A stretch of 64,000 nt of DNA from Bacteroidota bacterium. Its GTDB lineage: Bacteria; Bacteroidota; Bacteroidia; Bacteroidales; F082. The stretch lies in assembly GCA_023396415.1 (NCBI GenBank), contig JAEWWJ010000101.1:1-64000 (forward strand), read 5' to 3'. The notes beneath the pieces were generated by a model. It searched no databases. It had not been told where the DNA came from and worked only from the letters and a program-made list of their open reading frames with translations. Position 1 is the stretch's first letter; each line of letters opens with the position of its first letter. A program made the position numbers and the translations under genes. Positions 42,564 through 51,405 of the stretch are shown piece after piece.

Positions 42564-45500
42564 ATGAAAAAAACGTTTACAATTTTTCTGCTGAGCTTGT
42601 TGTTTACAGCATCGGGTTGGGCACAAACTGTTCATTCAGACAACAGAGGCTTACTGCAACCCTTTAAAGATGGTGCTGAGCAACATGCAGCTTTTGAGCT
42701 GCAAAATATGGTTGGTTGGACCACACTCGACGTTGATGGATTCAACACTTCCGGCCCCTCATTTCACGCTTTCCCGGGCAAAGGCGGTCCGATGGGTTTT
42801 ATCACTTATACGCCTTCGCAAACTACACCGGCCAACACGATTGATGGTTATGCTCCCTTTGCTGGCGAGAAATATTTTATGAGTATTTCATCTTGGGATG
42901 GGCCGATAAACGACTGGCTGATATCCAATGAATTAGCGAGCCATCCGGGTGGGGTTTTCTCATTTTATGCAAAAAGTTCCTTTGACTATGCCGGTGACGA
43001 TAAGTTTAAAGTCGGCTACTCAACCTCTGGAACAAATCCAGCAGATTTCATTCTCTTCAACAATGGCAACCCCATTACACCTTCGACCGCGTGGGCCAGA
43101 TTTGAATACATCATACCTGCCGGTGCCAAACATTTGGCCATCAATTGCGTATCAGAAGCAGTGGCGATGCTGGTGGACGACATCCAGTTTGTGCATAATG
43201 TTGCTCCTCAAGCGCCCGGCTCAATCACCGGCTTCTCTGTGATTTCCCAAATTGGAACAGAAATTCAGGCAACACTCAACTGGGTAAATCCTACTGTAGA
43301 TTTTGCCAATAACACTCTTGCAAACATGACCGGTGTAAAGGTGTACAGAGGAACGCACCCCATGAATCTTACTGAAATTGCCGATCTGCCTTCAGCCGTT
43401 GGTCAAACAATGTCTTATGTTGATGTCTTGCCTGAGGGCGGATTTTATATCCACAGGTTAGTCCCCTATAATAGCTCAGGGAATGGAATCGTTTACTCTA
43501 CACCGGTTACATTTTTTGGATATGAAACCGTTCCCGGTGCGCCGGCTAACATCACATTTACTCAAAATGAAAGCCTACATACCGTGATTACATGGGATGT
43601 GGTGGACTATGGAGCGATGGGTGGCACGCTTGAAAATCCGGTAGTGGGCTACACCATTATCCGCAGCTTAGGAAACAACTCGGATACCTTAGTCAAAATG
43701 AATAGCAGCACAACCTTTACTGAAGCCGGAATTCCCACATTCAACATGTTCAAATATACTATTTTGGCACAAACCAGCCCTTCTGCTTATGGTGTGCCTG
43801 CTGTTGTTTCGGCTTATTCGGGCATGAACGCGAATCAGGTTTCGGTTACCAGTGGCAATACAACCTCAGATCAGGTTTTTGAGTTGAGCAGAAATTCTAT
43901 CATATCGCAGAGCATCTACACCCCCGATCAAATTGGAAGTACCGGTCTCATCACTTCAATTTCTTATTTTGGAAATCTGGGATCCGCTTCCACCGCTCGA
44001 TACAAAATTTACATGAGCCTCACCAACCGCGAAACATTTGGAACAAACCTAAACAATGCCATTTGGGAATTTTTTGGTGATCAAAAGCTTTTGTATGATG
44101 GAGTTATAACCTTTCCAAGCGGTCGCAATGCCATCACCATTCAGCTGGATCAACCATTTTATTATGACGATAGTAACAATGAGAATGTAATCATCACTTT
44201 GGTAAAACCATTATTGGCCAGTCCGCCATCAGTAAATCCGAGGGAGTTTTACAACACTCCTGTTGTTGACATGCGCACGTATTATGCCAATGGTTATGGC
44301 GTTGACCTCAGTTTGATTTCTACACAACCCGCGTCATGGTCCACTGATGTGGTGGCAACCATTCCAAGTGTGGTGATCGAAAAAAGAACAGATTACGGCA
44401 GTTTGGCCGGTCATGTTACACTGTTTGGAGATAATTCCCCTCTTGAGGATGTGACGATAACTGTTACTCCCTATGGATCAGGCGTTTATCAAACAGAAAC
44501 CACTACAACCGATGAAAATGGCGTCTATTCTATTCCTGCACTTTTGCCCGGAAATTATTGGGTTGCTTTTAGCAAAGATGCCTTCAACACAGTTGAAACA
44601 AGCCTCACCATTTTGGCGAACGAACAGCTTACCTTGGATGTCGCGCTTGATAATTCTCTTCCTATTTTGATTTCCGGAACTGTGCTTGATGCCTCAGGAA
44701 ACGGATTGGAAGGAGTAAATATGAACCTGACCGGATTTTCAAACTTTTCTACGATCACCAATGCCACCGGAAGTTATATCCTGCAAGCTTTTGCCGAAAA
44801 ACAATATCAACTAGATGTCTTTCATCCGCTTTATAGCACTGAATCATTGTCATTTACAAGCGCTGAAGGTGACTATACCCTTGATCCGATTATACTCAAT
44901 ATTGAAGCACACAAACCAGGAAATGTGGTGGCTGTGAACAATGAGGGTGTAGGCGTAATCAATTGGCGGACTCCTGTTGGGTATTCCAACGAAACCATGT
45001 TGGGTTGGGGTAGTTTCATTACTGCCGGAGATGCTTGGGGTGCCGGAGGTGATCCTTTCATTGCCGGAATCAGATTTGAAACCTCTGACCTGCAAACCCA
45101 AGTGACTGAAGGTGCCGAACTTACACACGTAAAAGCCTATATCGCTAATTACGCCGAAATTATTATCAAGGTTTTTGAAGGCCAAAATGGCGCACAACTG
45201 ATTCATTCCCAACCGGCCTCCATTCCAACCGAAGGCTGGTACACATTTGAGTTGAATACTTCACTGCCGATTGACGTTACCAAGGAGCTGTGGATTGGTA
45301 TAGAATTTCTCCCGGGCGTTTATGGTTCCTATCCGATAGGTCTGGATGATGGGCCAAATGCTCCCGACAAAAAAGGAAGTATGTTGTATCAAGATGGCAT
45401 ATGGAAAAAGATGAGCCTTACCAATAAAAACTGGAACATATACGGCATCGCCCATAACACGATGGACGCCAATCCGATCGGCTACAAAGTATATAGAAGC

Positions 45501-46931
45501 CCTGCCTCAACAAATGCTTGGACACAACTTACCTCGTCGTCCATTACTGCCACCACATTCAGTGATGCAACGCTCAGCAGTGCAGCACCGGATATGTATC
45601 AATATGGCATTACAGCAGAATATGGGAGCAATTTGAATTCTGAAAAAGCTGTCTCAAACGCCATTCAACACAATATGTATTTTGACTTTACCGTGGTGTT
45701 AGAGCCTGATTTTGGCACTGCATCAGGTGCTTATATTTCTATTTGGAATGACGATAACTTTGCAGAAGCCTTTGTTCCTGCTTCCTCTTCTTCGGTAATT
45801 TTCAATGATATTTTGCATGGAGCTTATAACCTAAGCGTAGATTTAGACAATTATGAGGTTGTTGAGCTTTCAAACATTTCAATTGAAGAAAACAGCACTG
45901 CTACAGTCCCCCTTATCCTGCTTAAAGTTAAACCCTCTAACCTCACAGCTACCCTAGTTGAAAATTCATCGTCGGTAACTCTCGATTGGACGTTGCATGA
46001 AACCTATGCCGATCAAATCGAAAAGTATACGGATTTTGAAAGAGTAAACATAGGAAATTATATTTTGAAAGATGTGGATGGACTCGAAACCTATACCTAT
46101 AACAATTTCACTTTTCCTGGAGCTGGAAGTCCGATGTCGTTTATGGTTTTCAATCCTTATTCAACCACACCGCCTGTAGCCATTGATGCGCATTCCGGTC
46201 GCAAGTTTTTAAGTGCATTTGCAGGTCCTGATGGCGTTAACAACGACTGGCTAATTCTTCCTGCCGGAAGTGGCGAGTTCTCCTTTATGGCAGCTTCACT
46301 AACGAGTTCGGCTCTTGAAAAGATACGTGTATTGTATTCTACCACCGGAAGTGAAGTTTCAGATTTTATCAACTTCGGTAGTGTCATAACAGTTCCTGTA
46401 GATTGGACCAAATATACTTTTGAAACACCAGCCGGAACTAGGTATGTTGCCATCAATTATGTGGGCAACGACAGCTACATCCTAAAAATTGATGACATGA
46501 CCTTTGAAAAGGAATATAGCCATGCCCTTTCATACAATATTTACCTTGACGGAGCGCTGGTTTCGGCCAATGTGCCAGAAACAACTTTTGAGCTCCAGAA
46601 CCTTTCAATCGGTACGCATATTGCAAAAATAGAAGCCGTTTATGAAACTGGCGTCTCAGAAAAAGCTGAGGTTGCCATCGTGATGGTAAATCTGGAAAAC
46701 AATAAAACATCCGAATACCGCATGTATCCCAATCCCACCACCGGCAGCTTCTCATTAGAGTTGGGCAGCAAAGCTACTATTAGCATTATTGATATGCACA
46801 GCAGAATCCTCTACTCAGCTGTTAAAGAAGCAGGCTCAACTACGATGCAACTCGGTCTTTCTGCCGGCACTTACATGATACAAGTGCAAACAGCAGAAGG
46901 GGTTTCTACTCAGAGATTGGTCATTTTGTAA
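42564..46931 (+). CDS. Large T9SS-secreted modular protein (choice-of-anchor J, carboxypeptidase-regulatory-like, Por sorting domain)
   Basis: A 1455-residue secreted protein. The signal peptide is residues 1-20 (ending SGWAQ). A first choice-of-anchor J / cleaved-adhesin-like domain (about 50-210) has WDGPINDWLIS. Fibronectin-like segments follow to ~610. Two carboxypeptidase-regulatory-like beta-sandwich domains start near 610 (GSLAGHVTLFGDNSPLEDVT) and 702 (ISGTVLDASGNGLEGVNMNL). A second anchor-J domain covers about 1150-1310 (GPDGVNNDWLILPAGSGEF). The last ~70 residues form the type IX sorting domain (YRMYPNPTTGSFSLEL ... GTYMIQVQTAEG). No catalytic protease motif is visible, so adhesion or scaffold is likelier than peptidase (inference). 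A terminator follows. Confidence 0.9.
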   Translation: MKKTFTIFLLSLLFTASGWAQTVHSDNRGLLQPFKDGAEQHAAFELQNMVGWTTLDVDGFNTSGPSFHAFPGKGGPMGFITYTPSQTTPANTIDGYAPFAGEKYFMSISSWDGPINDWLISNELASHPGGVFSFYAKSSFDYAGDDKFKVGYSTSGTNPADFILFNNGNPITPSTAWARFEYIIPAGAKHLAINCVSEAVAMLVDDIQFVHNVAPQAPGSITGFSVISQIGTEIQATLNWVNPTVDFANNTLANMTGVKVYRGTHPMNLTEIADLPSAVGQTMSYVDVLPEGGFYIHRLVPYNSSGNGIVYSTPVTFFGYETVPGAPANITFTQNESLHTVITWDVVDYGAMGGTLENPVVGYTIIRSLGNNSDTLVKMNSSTTFTEAGIPTFNMFKYTILAQTSPSAYGVPAVVSAYSGMNANQVSVTSGNTTSDQVFELSRNSIISQSIYTPDQIGSTGLITSISYFGNLGSASTARYKIYMSLTNRETFGTNLNNAIWEFFGDQKLLYDGVITFPSGRNAITIQLDQPFYYDDSNNENVIITLVKPLLASPPSVNPREFYNTPVVDMRTYYANGYGVDLSLISTQPASWSTDVVATIPSVVIEKRTDYGSLAGHVTLFGDNSPLEDVTITVTPYGSGVYQTETTTTDENGVYSIPALLPGNYWVAFSKDAFNTVETSLTILANEQLTLDVALDNSLPILISGTVLDASGNGLEGVNMNLTGFSNFSTITNATGSYILQAFAEKQYQLDVFHPLYSTESLSFTSAEGDYTLDPIILNIEAHKPGNVVAVNNEGVGVINWRTPVGYSNETMLGWGSFITAGDAWGAGGDPFIAGIRFETSDLQTQVTEGAELTHVKAYIANYAEIIIKVFEGQNGAQLIHSQPASIPTEGWYTFELNTSLPIDVTKELWIGIEFLPGVYGSYPIGLDDGPNAPDKKGSMLYQDGIWKKMSLTNKNWNIYGIAHNTMDANPIGYKVYRSPASTNAWTQLTSSSITATTFSDATLSSAAPDMYQYGITAEYGSNLNSEKAVSNAIQHNMYFDFTVVLEPDFGTASGAYISIWNDDNFAEAFVPASSSSVIFNDILHGAYNLSVDLDNYEVVELSNISIEENSTATVPLILLKVKPSNLTATLVENSSSVTLDWTLHETYADQIEKYTDFERVNIGNYILKDVDGLETYTYNNFTFPGAGSPMSFMVFNPYSTTPPVAIDAHSGRKFLSAFAGPDGVNNDWLILPAGSGEFSFMAASLTSSALEKIRVLYSTTGSEVSDFINFGSVITVPVDWTKYTFETPAGTRYVAINYVGNDSYILKIDDMTFEKEYSHALSYNIYLDGALVSANVPETTFELQNLSIGTHIAKIEAVYETGVSEKAEVAIVMVNLENNKTSEYRMYPNPTTGSFSLELGSKATISIIDMHSRILYSAVKEAGSTTMQLGLSAGTYMIQVQTAEGVSTQRLVIL

Positions 46932-46945
46932 TTTAGCGTTGGCTG

Positions 46946-46981
46946 AAAAAAAAAGAGGGGCAGATGTCCCTCTTTTTTTTG
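46946..46981 (+). terminator. Rho-independent terminator after the T9SS gene
   Basis: AAAAAAAGAGGGG pairs with TCCCTCTTTTTTT around a 6-base loop, ending in eight T. The A-run also allows weak function on the minus strand. Confidence 0.85.
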
Positions 46982-47511
46982 TTTAATTCAGGATGATGAA
47001 ACCAGAAGGAAAAGACGGATGGATAACAGGATTGGATTTCCAAAATCATGCACTTTACTTCACAAATTTGACCAAACAGGCGAACTAAACTTCATTAAAT
47101 CAACAAAACATCAACAATGTGTAGCAATATTTACGTAGAATTACTTCACTGATCAACACATCTTCGGATTGGGGTTGATGTCTTCGTGGCGGCGGTTATA
47201 GCCCGCCACGACCGAGGCTTATACAAACCCTTTACCGGTAGATAATCTTTTTGATATGCGTTTTGATCAAAGTCTGGGTTTGTTGTAGAAATACATGGCA
47301 TTAAAGCGCAATCATAGCTCAAAATTTCCATTCAAAAAAGCATCCGTTTTACGATTTTGTGATAAATTTCTCTTACCCTAATAGCACTCGGTTTAGTCAG
47401 CTATTCTATCGTCATTGCCCCACTTGGCATTAGATTGATGAATATTGTATCAAACTGTTAATGACCTAGTCGGAAACCCAGCACGGGGTATTCTGACTGG
47501 GATTATTTATT
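46982..47511. other. Non-coding, eroded-looking stretch
   Basis: About 530 bases without a credible gene. Visible items are a strong hairpin at 47189-47214 (CGTGGCG and CGCCACG arms) and a 31-codon open stretch at 47366-47461 that reads as a membrane helix (ALGLVSYSIVIAPLG) but has no start. Short frames on either strand do not resemble proteins I know. This may be the remains of deleted genes. Confidence 0.4.
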
Positions 47512-47519
47512 TACTTTTG
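47512..47519 (+). promoter_or_regulatory. -7 promoter element upstream of the VOC gene
   Basis: TACTTTTG, an exact TAnnTTTG match, 131 bases before the VOC ATG and 48 bases before a short signal-peptide-like frame. Confidence 0.4.
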
Positions 47520-47567
47520 GAAAGTTGAAACATCAATGAAGGTACAAATTACCTCAAATTATTCCGG

Positions 47568-47624
47568 ATGATAAAAACTTTTACCCTTTTATGGATGGTT
47601 GCAATGCTTGCAGATTGTAATTAA
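47568..47624 (+). pseudogene. 18-codon signal-peptide-like frame before the VOC gene
   Basis: ATG 47568 opens MIKTFTLLWMVAMLADCN and stops. It looks like a lipoprotein signal sequence with a lipobox-like LADC cut short after the cysteine. It could be the remnant of a truncated lipoprotein gene or a leader peptide. It ends 26 bases before the VOC gene. Confidence 0.3.
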
Positions 47625-47650
47625 AATTAGACGACATTAAAAATAGAAAC

Positions 47651-48115
47651 ATGAACGAAAAAGACAAAAATCCTGACCAGCCCCACCTTTCCAACAATAC
47701 CACACCCAAAGTAACTGGTATTGGCGGTATTTTCTTTTTCACTGACGATCCCGAAAAGACAAAAGAATGGTATGCTGAAAATCTGGGTTTAGAAACCAAC
47801 GAATGGGGTTCAAGTTTTGAATTCAGGAATGCCCATCACCCCGACGAAATCAACTACCTTCAATGGAGCCCTTTTGTCAATGGAAGTGAGTATTTTGCGC
47901 CATCGAAAAAAGAATTTATGATCAATTATCGGGTGCAAAACATTGAAGGGCTGATAGAAAAATTAAAAACCAATGGCGTAACAATACTTGATGAAATTGA
48001 AGCATTTGAGTATGGTAAATTCGTTCATATCATGGATGCCGATGGAAACAAGATTGAGCTGTGGGAGCCGGTTGACAGTGTTTTCACGGCAATGGGCGGA
48101 AAGACAACGAAGTAG
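47651..48115 (+). CDS. VOC-family (glyoxalase / bleomycin-resistance fold) protein
   Basis: A 154-residue cytosolic protein. After a polar N-terminus (about 20 residues) the VOC fold begins GIGGIFFFTDDPEKTKEWYAENLGL. The final strand FVHIMDADGNKIELWEP contains the typical Asp-Pro/Ala-Asp-Gly-Asn turn and the metal-binding Glu of IELWEP. The family covers lyases, dioxygenases and antibiotic-binding proteins; the reaction here is unknown. The start ATG 47651 is clear. It lies in a gene-poor stretch next to a broken gene. Confidence 0.88.
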   Translation: MNEKDKNPDQPHLSNNTTPKVTGIGGIFFFTDDPEKTKEWYAENLGLETNEWGSSFEFRNAHHPDEINYLQWSPFVNGSEYFAPSKKEFMINYRVQNIEGLIEKLKTNGVTILDEIEAFEYGKFVHIMDADGNKIELWEPVDSVFTAMGGKTTK

Positions 48116-48137
48116 CGTACCTCCTAAAAACTCCAAT

Positions 48138-48307
48138 ATGATAAAAAAATAGCATTTATTTCCGGAGCTTTGTTTGGCTCATTGACCGTATTGTCGGTAT
48201 TGTTTAAACTGATGGATTATCAAGGCGCTTCGGTTCTGTTGATTGCCGGACTCGCGGGAATTTCACTTGTTTTTATTCCGTTTTATGCGAAATACAGGTA
48301 CGACTAA
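48138..48307 (+). pseudogene. Frameshifted gene for a small two-helix membrane protein
   Basis: From ATG 48138 the frame stops after four codons (M-I-K-K). One base after the same ATG, a frame runs through the poly-A tract and gives KKIAFISGALFGSLTVLSVL and then GASVLLIAGLAGISLVFIP, ending AKYRYD at the TAA 48305-48307. The total is 170 bases, one short of a multiple of three. A single missing A in the seven-A run (48143-48149) would restore a 56-residue protein. It resembles the small paired-helix membrane proteins related to GldL seen in Bacteroidetes (recognised by pattern only). Either a real frameshift or a homopolymer sequencing error. Confidence 0.6.
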
Positions 48308-48540
48308 AAAGAATAGGGGCGCGGTATATCGCTCGAGATGAATCGTTTATGGACCAATTGAGCTCAGACAGTTTGCGTAGTATTTGATGAAATTTTTTTG
48401 TTAGGTGTTTTTTATTCACCTGATTATTAAAGACTTTCATGCAGCTTTTAAAGCATTTTCCACAGCCAAAAATTTGATTATTTTTACCAAAAAAACGTTT
48501 AAGCACAGTCGTTTCTTTTCGTGAATAAAACTGTCTGTCT

Positions 48541-51405
48541 ATGAAAACAATCACAGTGAAGCCCTTTATTCGGTTACAAATCCTATTGTTTGGTTTCTTT
48601 TTTTTGGCAATATTGGTAGCATCAGGTCAAAATCAGTTTACTGTTTTTCATCACCAAAGCACTCAATATAAAGGTGGTAGCCAAAACTGGGATGTTGGAA
48701 AAGACGATAAAGGCCGCATTTTTGTGGGCACAACCAATGGGGTTTTAATGCTGGACGGCTCAGAGCCTCGATTGCTCGAAATGAAAGACAAAACCATTGT
48801 TCGGTCGGTATTGTGTGTTGGTGATCGCGTGTATGCCGGCTCCTTGCTTGAATTTGGTTTTTGGCACGAAGATGAAGAGAGTGTTTGGAGTTACCATTCT
48901 TTGGTTCCTTTGATGGATGAAAACGTATTTCAAAATGATGAAATCTGGAAGATTGTTACCCTGAATGAAAAGGTGTATTTTCAAAGTTTTGGAAATATTT
49001 TTGTTTACGATCAGCAAAAAGTTCGCGTTTTGAAAAGGCCGGGGCCAATACTTTTTATCCTCAAAAGTGGCGAAAGGATTTTTTCTCAGGCCATCAACGG
49101 TGCTTTATATGAGATTGTGGACGAGAGTCTTCAACTTTTCGTGGGGAGTGAATTTTTTGCTGCATCCGAATTTATAGCTATTCTTCAGCTTCCTGATGGC
49201 CGGTTTGTTATTGGCACCTCGGTGGATGGTTTATTTCTGTACGATGGGAAATCGTTTGCTCCTTTTGAAACTCAGATGAGTGATGATTTGCGCAAAAATA
49301 AAATCAATGTGGGGCTGCTATTGAACGACCAAATGGTGTTCGGGACCATCCTCAAAGGCATTTTTTTTCTCGACTTGAATGGTCATCTTATAGAGCATAT
49401 CCACAGCAAGAATGGACTTCAAAACAATAGCGTCATGTCGCTTTTGGCCGATGAAGAATCGAATTTATGGGCCTGTCTCGACCAGGGTTTTGACTTCATT
49501 TGGTTCCATTCGCCTATCAACACTTTTGCCAACAAAGAAATCGGAAGTGTTTATTCGGCAGCCACTTACGACAATAAACTTTATGTTGGAACCAATCAAG
49601 GGGTTTTTTACTTCGAGCCCGATGCTAACGGATTGTTAACCAATCAAGGAGTTATTGCAGGTTCTCAAGGACAGGTTTGGTTTTTGAAAGTCATTAATGA
49701 TGAGCTTTATTGTGGCCTCAATAATGGAACTTATGTCATTAAAAATAAGTCGCTTATCAATGTGAGTGGAACGACCGGCGCCTACAATTTAAAACCCTAC
49801 CGATTGGGTGATGAAGAAATCATGGTGCAAAGCAGCTACAATCAGATCAATACTTTCAAACGCGCACAAGGCATTTGGATACAGAGGCGCAGCTTGCCGG
49901 GTTTTAATGTGCCGAGTCGGTTTTTGGAGCTGGATCATTTAGGCAATATGATTGTGGGTCATAGCATTACCGGCCTTTATTTGCTGAAAGCTGATCCGTT
50001 ATTCGATTCGATTATTTTTTCAAAACCCATTGGAAAAGATGATGGCATCTCGTTTCAAACCAACCGCGTATTTAAGGTGGACAACCGCATTGTTGTTCCT
50101 TCAGGTCAACTGCTTTACCAGTGGGATGCCCTCACCGAGCGATTTTCGCCTTGGGGCACCATCAACCGGCAGCTCAATGGTTTTGCCGCCGCCGAAACCA
50201 TCATCCCCTATGGCGTAAGTGCCTATTGGTTCATCAAAAAAGATGAGATTGGCTTGTTTGAAATTCGCCACAACCAAGCCAAACTCATGCTTAGGCTGAT
50301 ACCCGAGATGTATGGCCTCAACATGGTGAACTTTTGGGAAAACATCATTGCGTTGGGTCAAAATCGGCTGTTGTTTTGTCTCCAAGACGGCTTTTCTATC
50401 CTCGATCTCAATCGGCTCAACCGGCTGAAAGAACTCGATCATCCACCCCGGATTAAAGCGCTTACTTTTCTTCAATCATCAGGTGATAAAAAGGAGAGTT
50501 TTTTTAACGATATGGCTACAAAGGTTTCAATCACTGATCGTTACAACAATGTTGCTTTGCGTTTTGCCTTACCCAACCATGCCGGACGGCCAGCCTATTA
50601 TCAATTTTACCTCGAAGGATTGGAGCAAAACTGGTCGAATTGGAACACCTCCACAAGCGTAAAATACACCCGTTTGCCGCCGGGGCAATATGCTTTTCGC
50701 GTTCGTGGTCTTACTGCGCATGGCATGCCTACCCACGAAAGTGTTTCGGAGTTCACCATTTTGCCGCCTTGGTATCTTTCGTGGATGGCATATAGCGCCT
50801 ATATTGTTTTATGTATCGTGTTCATTATATTGCTGATCCATAATTATCGTCGCCGTCAATGGGTAAAAAATGAAAGAGCTTTGAAAAAAGAAAATGAACT
50901 GATGAAGGCTAAAAGCAGACAGGCTGAAGCCGAATTAATTAAAATCACCAACGAGAAACTCCATTCCGAAATTACGATGAAAAACATGGAACTGGCAAAA
51001 AATACCATGTCTATGATCAAAAAAAATGAAATTTTAATCGAGATCAGAAACGAAATCAACCAGCAAAAGGAAGAATTGGGAAGCCGTTTGCCTGCTAAAT
51101 ATTTTAACCGCCTCAACAAACTGATAGATAACAGCATCAACAGTGAGCACGATTGGGAGATGTTTGAATACCTCTTTGATCGAGCACACGAAAACTTTTT
51201 TAAAAGACTGAAGCAAGAATTTGAGGAGTTGACTCCAAGCGATTTTAGGTTGTGTGCCTATTTGCGTATGAACCTCACATCAAAGGAGATAGCTCCCTTG
51301 CTTAATATTTCTATTCGTGGAATTGAAGAAAAACGCTATCGTTTGCGAAAGAAACTCAACCTAAAATCGGATCAAAACCTTACAGAGTTCATCATTAATT
51401 TTTAG
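48541..51405 (+). CDS. Transmembrane regulator: beta-propeller, Y_Y_Y domain and LuxR-type HTH
   Basis: A 954-residue one-component regulator. The signal peptide is residues 1-30. A seven-bladed propeller of two-component-regulator-propeller repeats (about 35-640) has units such as WDVGKDDKGRIFVGTTNGV and LLADEESNLWACLDQG. The Y_Y_Y domain (about 665-740) is YYQFYLEGLEQNWSNW to LPPGQYAFRVRG. One membrane helix sits near 745-770, then a coiled coil (about 780-860). The C-terminal LuxR-like HTH is PSDFRLCAYLRMNLTSKEIA and ISIRGIEEKRYRLRKKLNL. There is no kinase or receiver. It would sense a periplasmic ligand, often a glycan, and act on DNA directly. Its 3' end overlaps the convergent Nramp-like gene by 45 bases. 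Confidence 0.88.
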   Translation: MKTITVKPFIRLQILLFGFFFLAILVASGQNQFTVFHHQSTQYKGGSQNWDVGKDDKGRIFVGTTNGVLMLDGSEPRLLEMKDKTIVRSVLCVGDRVYAGSLLEFGFWHEDEESVWSYHSLVPLMDENVFQNDEIWKIVTLNEKVYFQSFGNIFVYDQQKVRVLKRPGPILFILKSGERIFSQAINGALYEIVDESLQLFVGSEFFAASEFIAILQLPDGRFVIGTSVDGLFLYDGKSFAPFETQMSDDLRKNKINVGLLLNDQMVFGTILKGIFFLDLNGHLIEHIHSKNGLQNNSVMSLLADEESNLWACLDQGFDFIWFHSPINTFANKEIGSVYSAATYDNKLYVGTNQGVFYFEPDANGLLTNQGVIAGSQGQVWFLKVINDELYCGLNNGTYVIKNKSLINVSGTTGAYNLKPYRLGDEEIMVQSSYNQINTFKRAQGIWIQRRSLPGFNVPSRFLELDHLGNMIVGHSITGLYLLKADPLFDSIIFSKPIGKDDGISFQTNRVFKVDNRIVVPSGQLLYQWDALTERFSPWGTINRQLNGFAAAETIIPYGVSAYWFIKKDEIGLFEIRHNQAKLMLRLIPEMYGLNMVNFWENIIALGQNRLLFCLQDGFSILDLNRLNRLKELDHPPRIKALTFLQSSGDKKESFFNDMATKVSITDRYNNVALRFALPNHAGRPAYYQFYLEGLEQNWSNWNTSTSVKYTRLPPGQYAFRVRGLTAHGMPTHESVSEFTILPPWYLSWMAYSAYIVLCIVFIILLIHNYRRRQWVKNERALKKENELMKAKSRQAEAELIKITNEKLHSEITMKNMELAKNTMSMIKKNEILIEIRNEINQQKEELGSRLPAKYFNRLNKLIDNSINSEHDWEMFEYLFDRAHENFFKRLKQEFEELTPSDFRLCAYLRMNLTSKEIAPLLNISIRGIEEKRYRLRKKLNLKSDQNLTEFIINF

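Noticed and set aside
47146..47331. 61-codon minus-strand frame spanning the 47.2 kb hairpin
   Set aside because: The sequence is not protein-like and the frame is explained by the GC-rich hairpin. Kept only as part of the eroded stretch.
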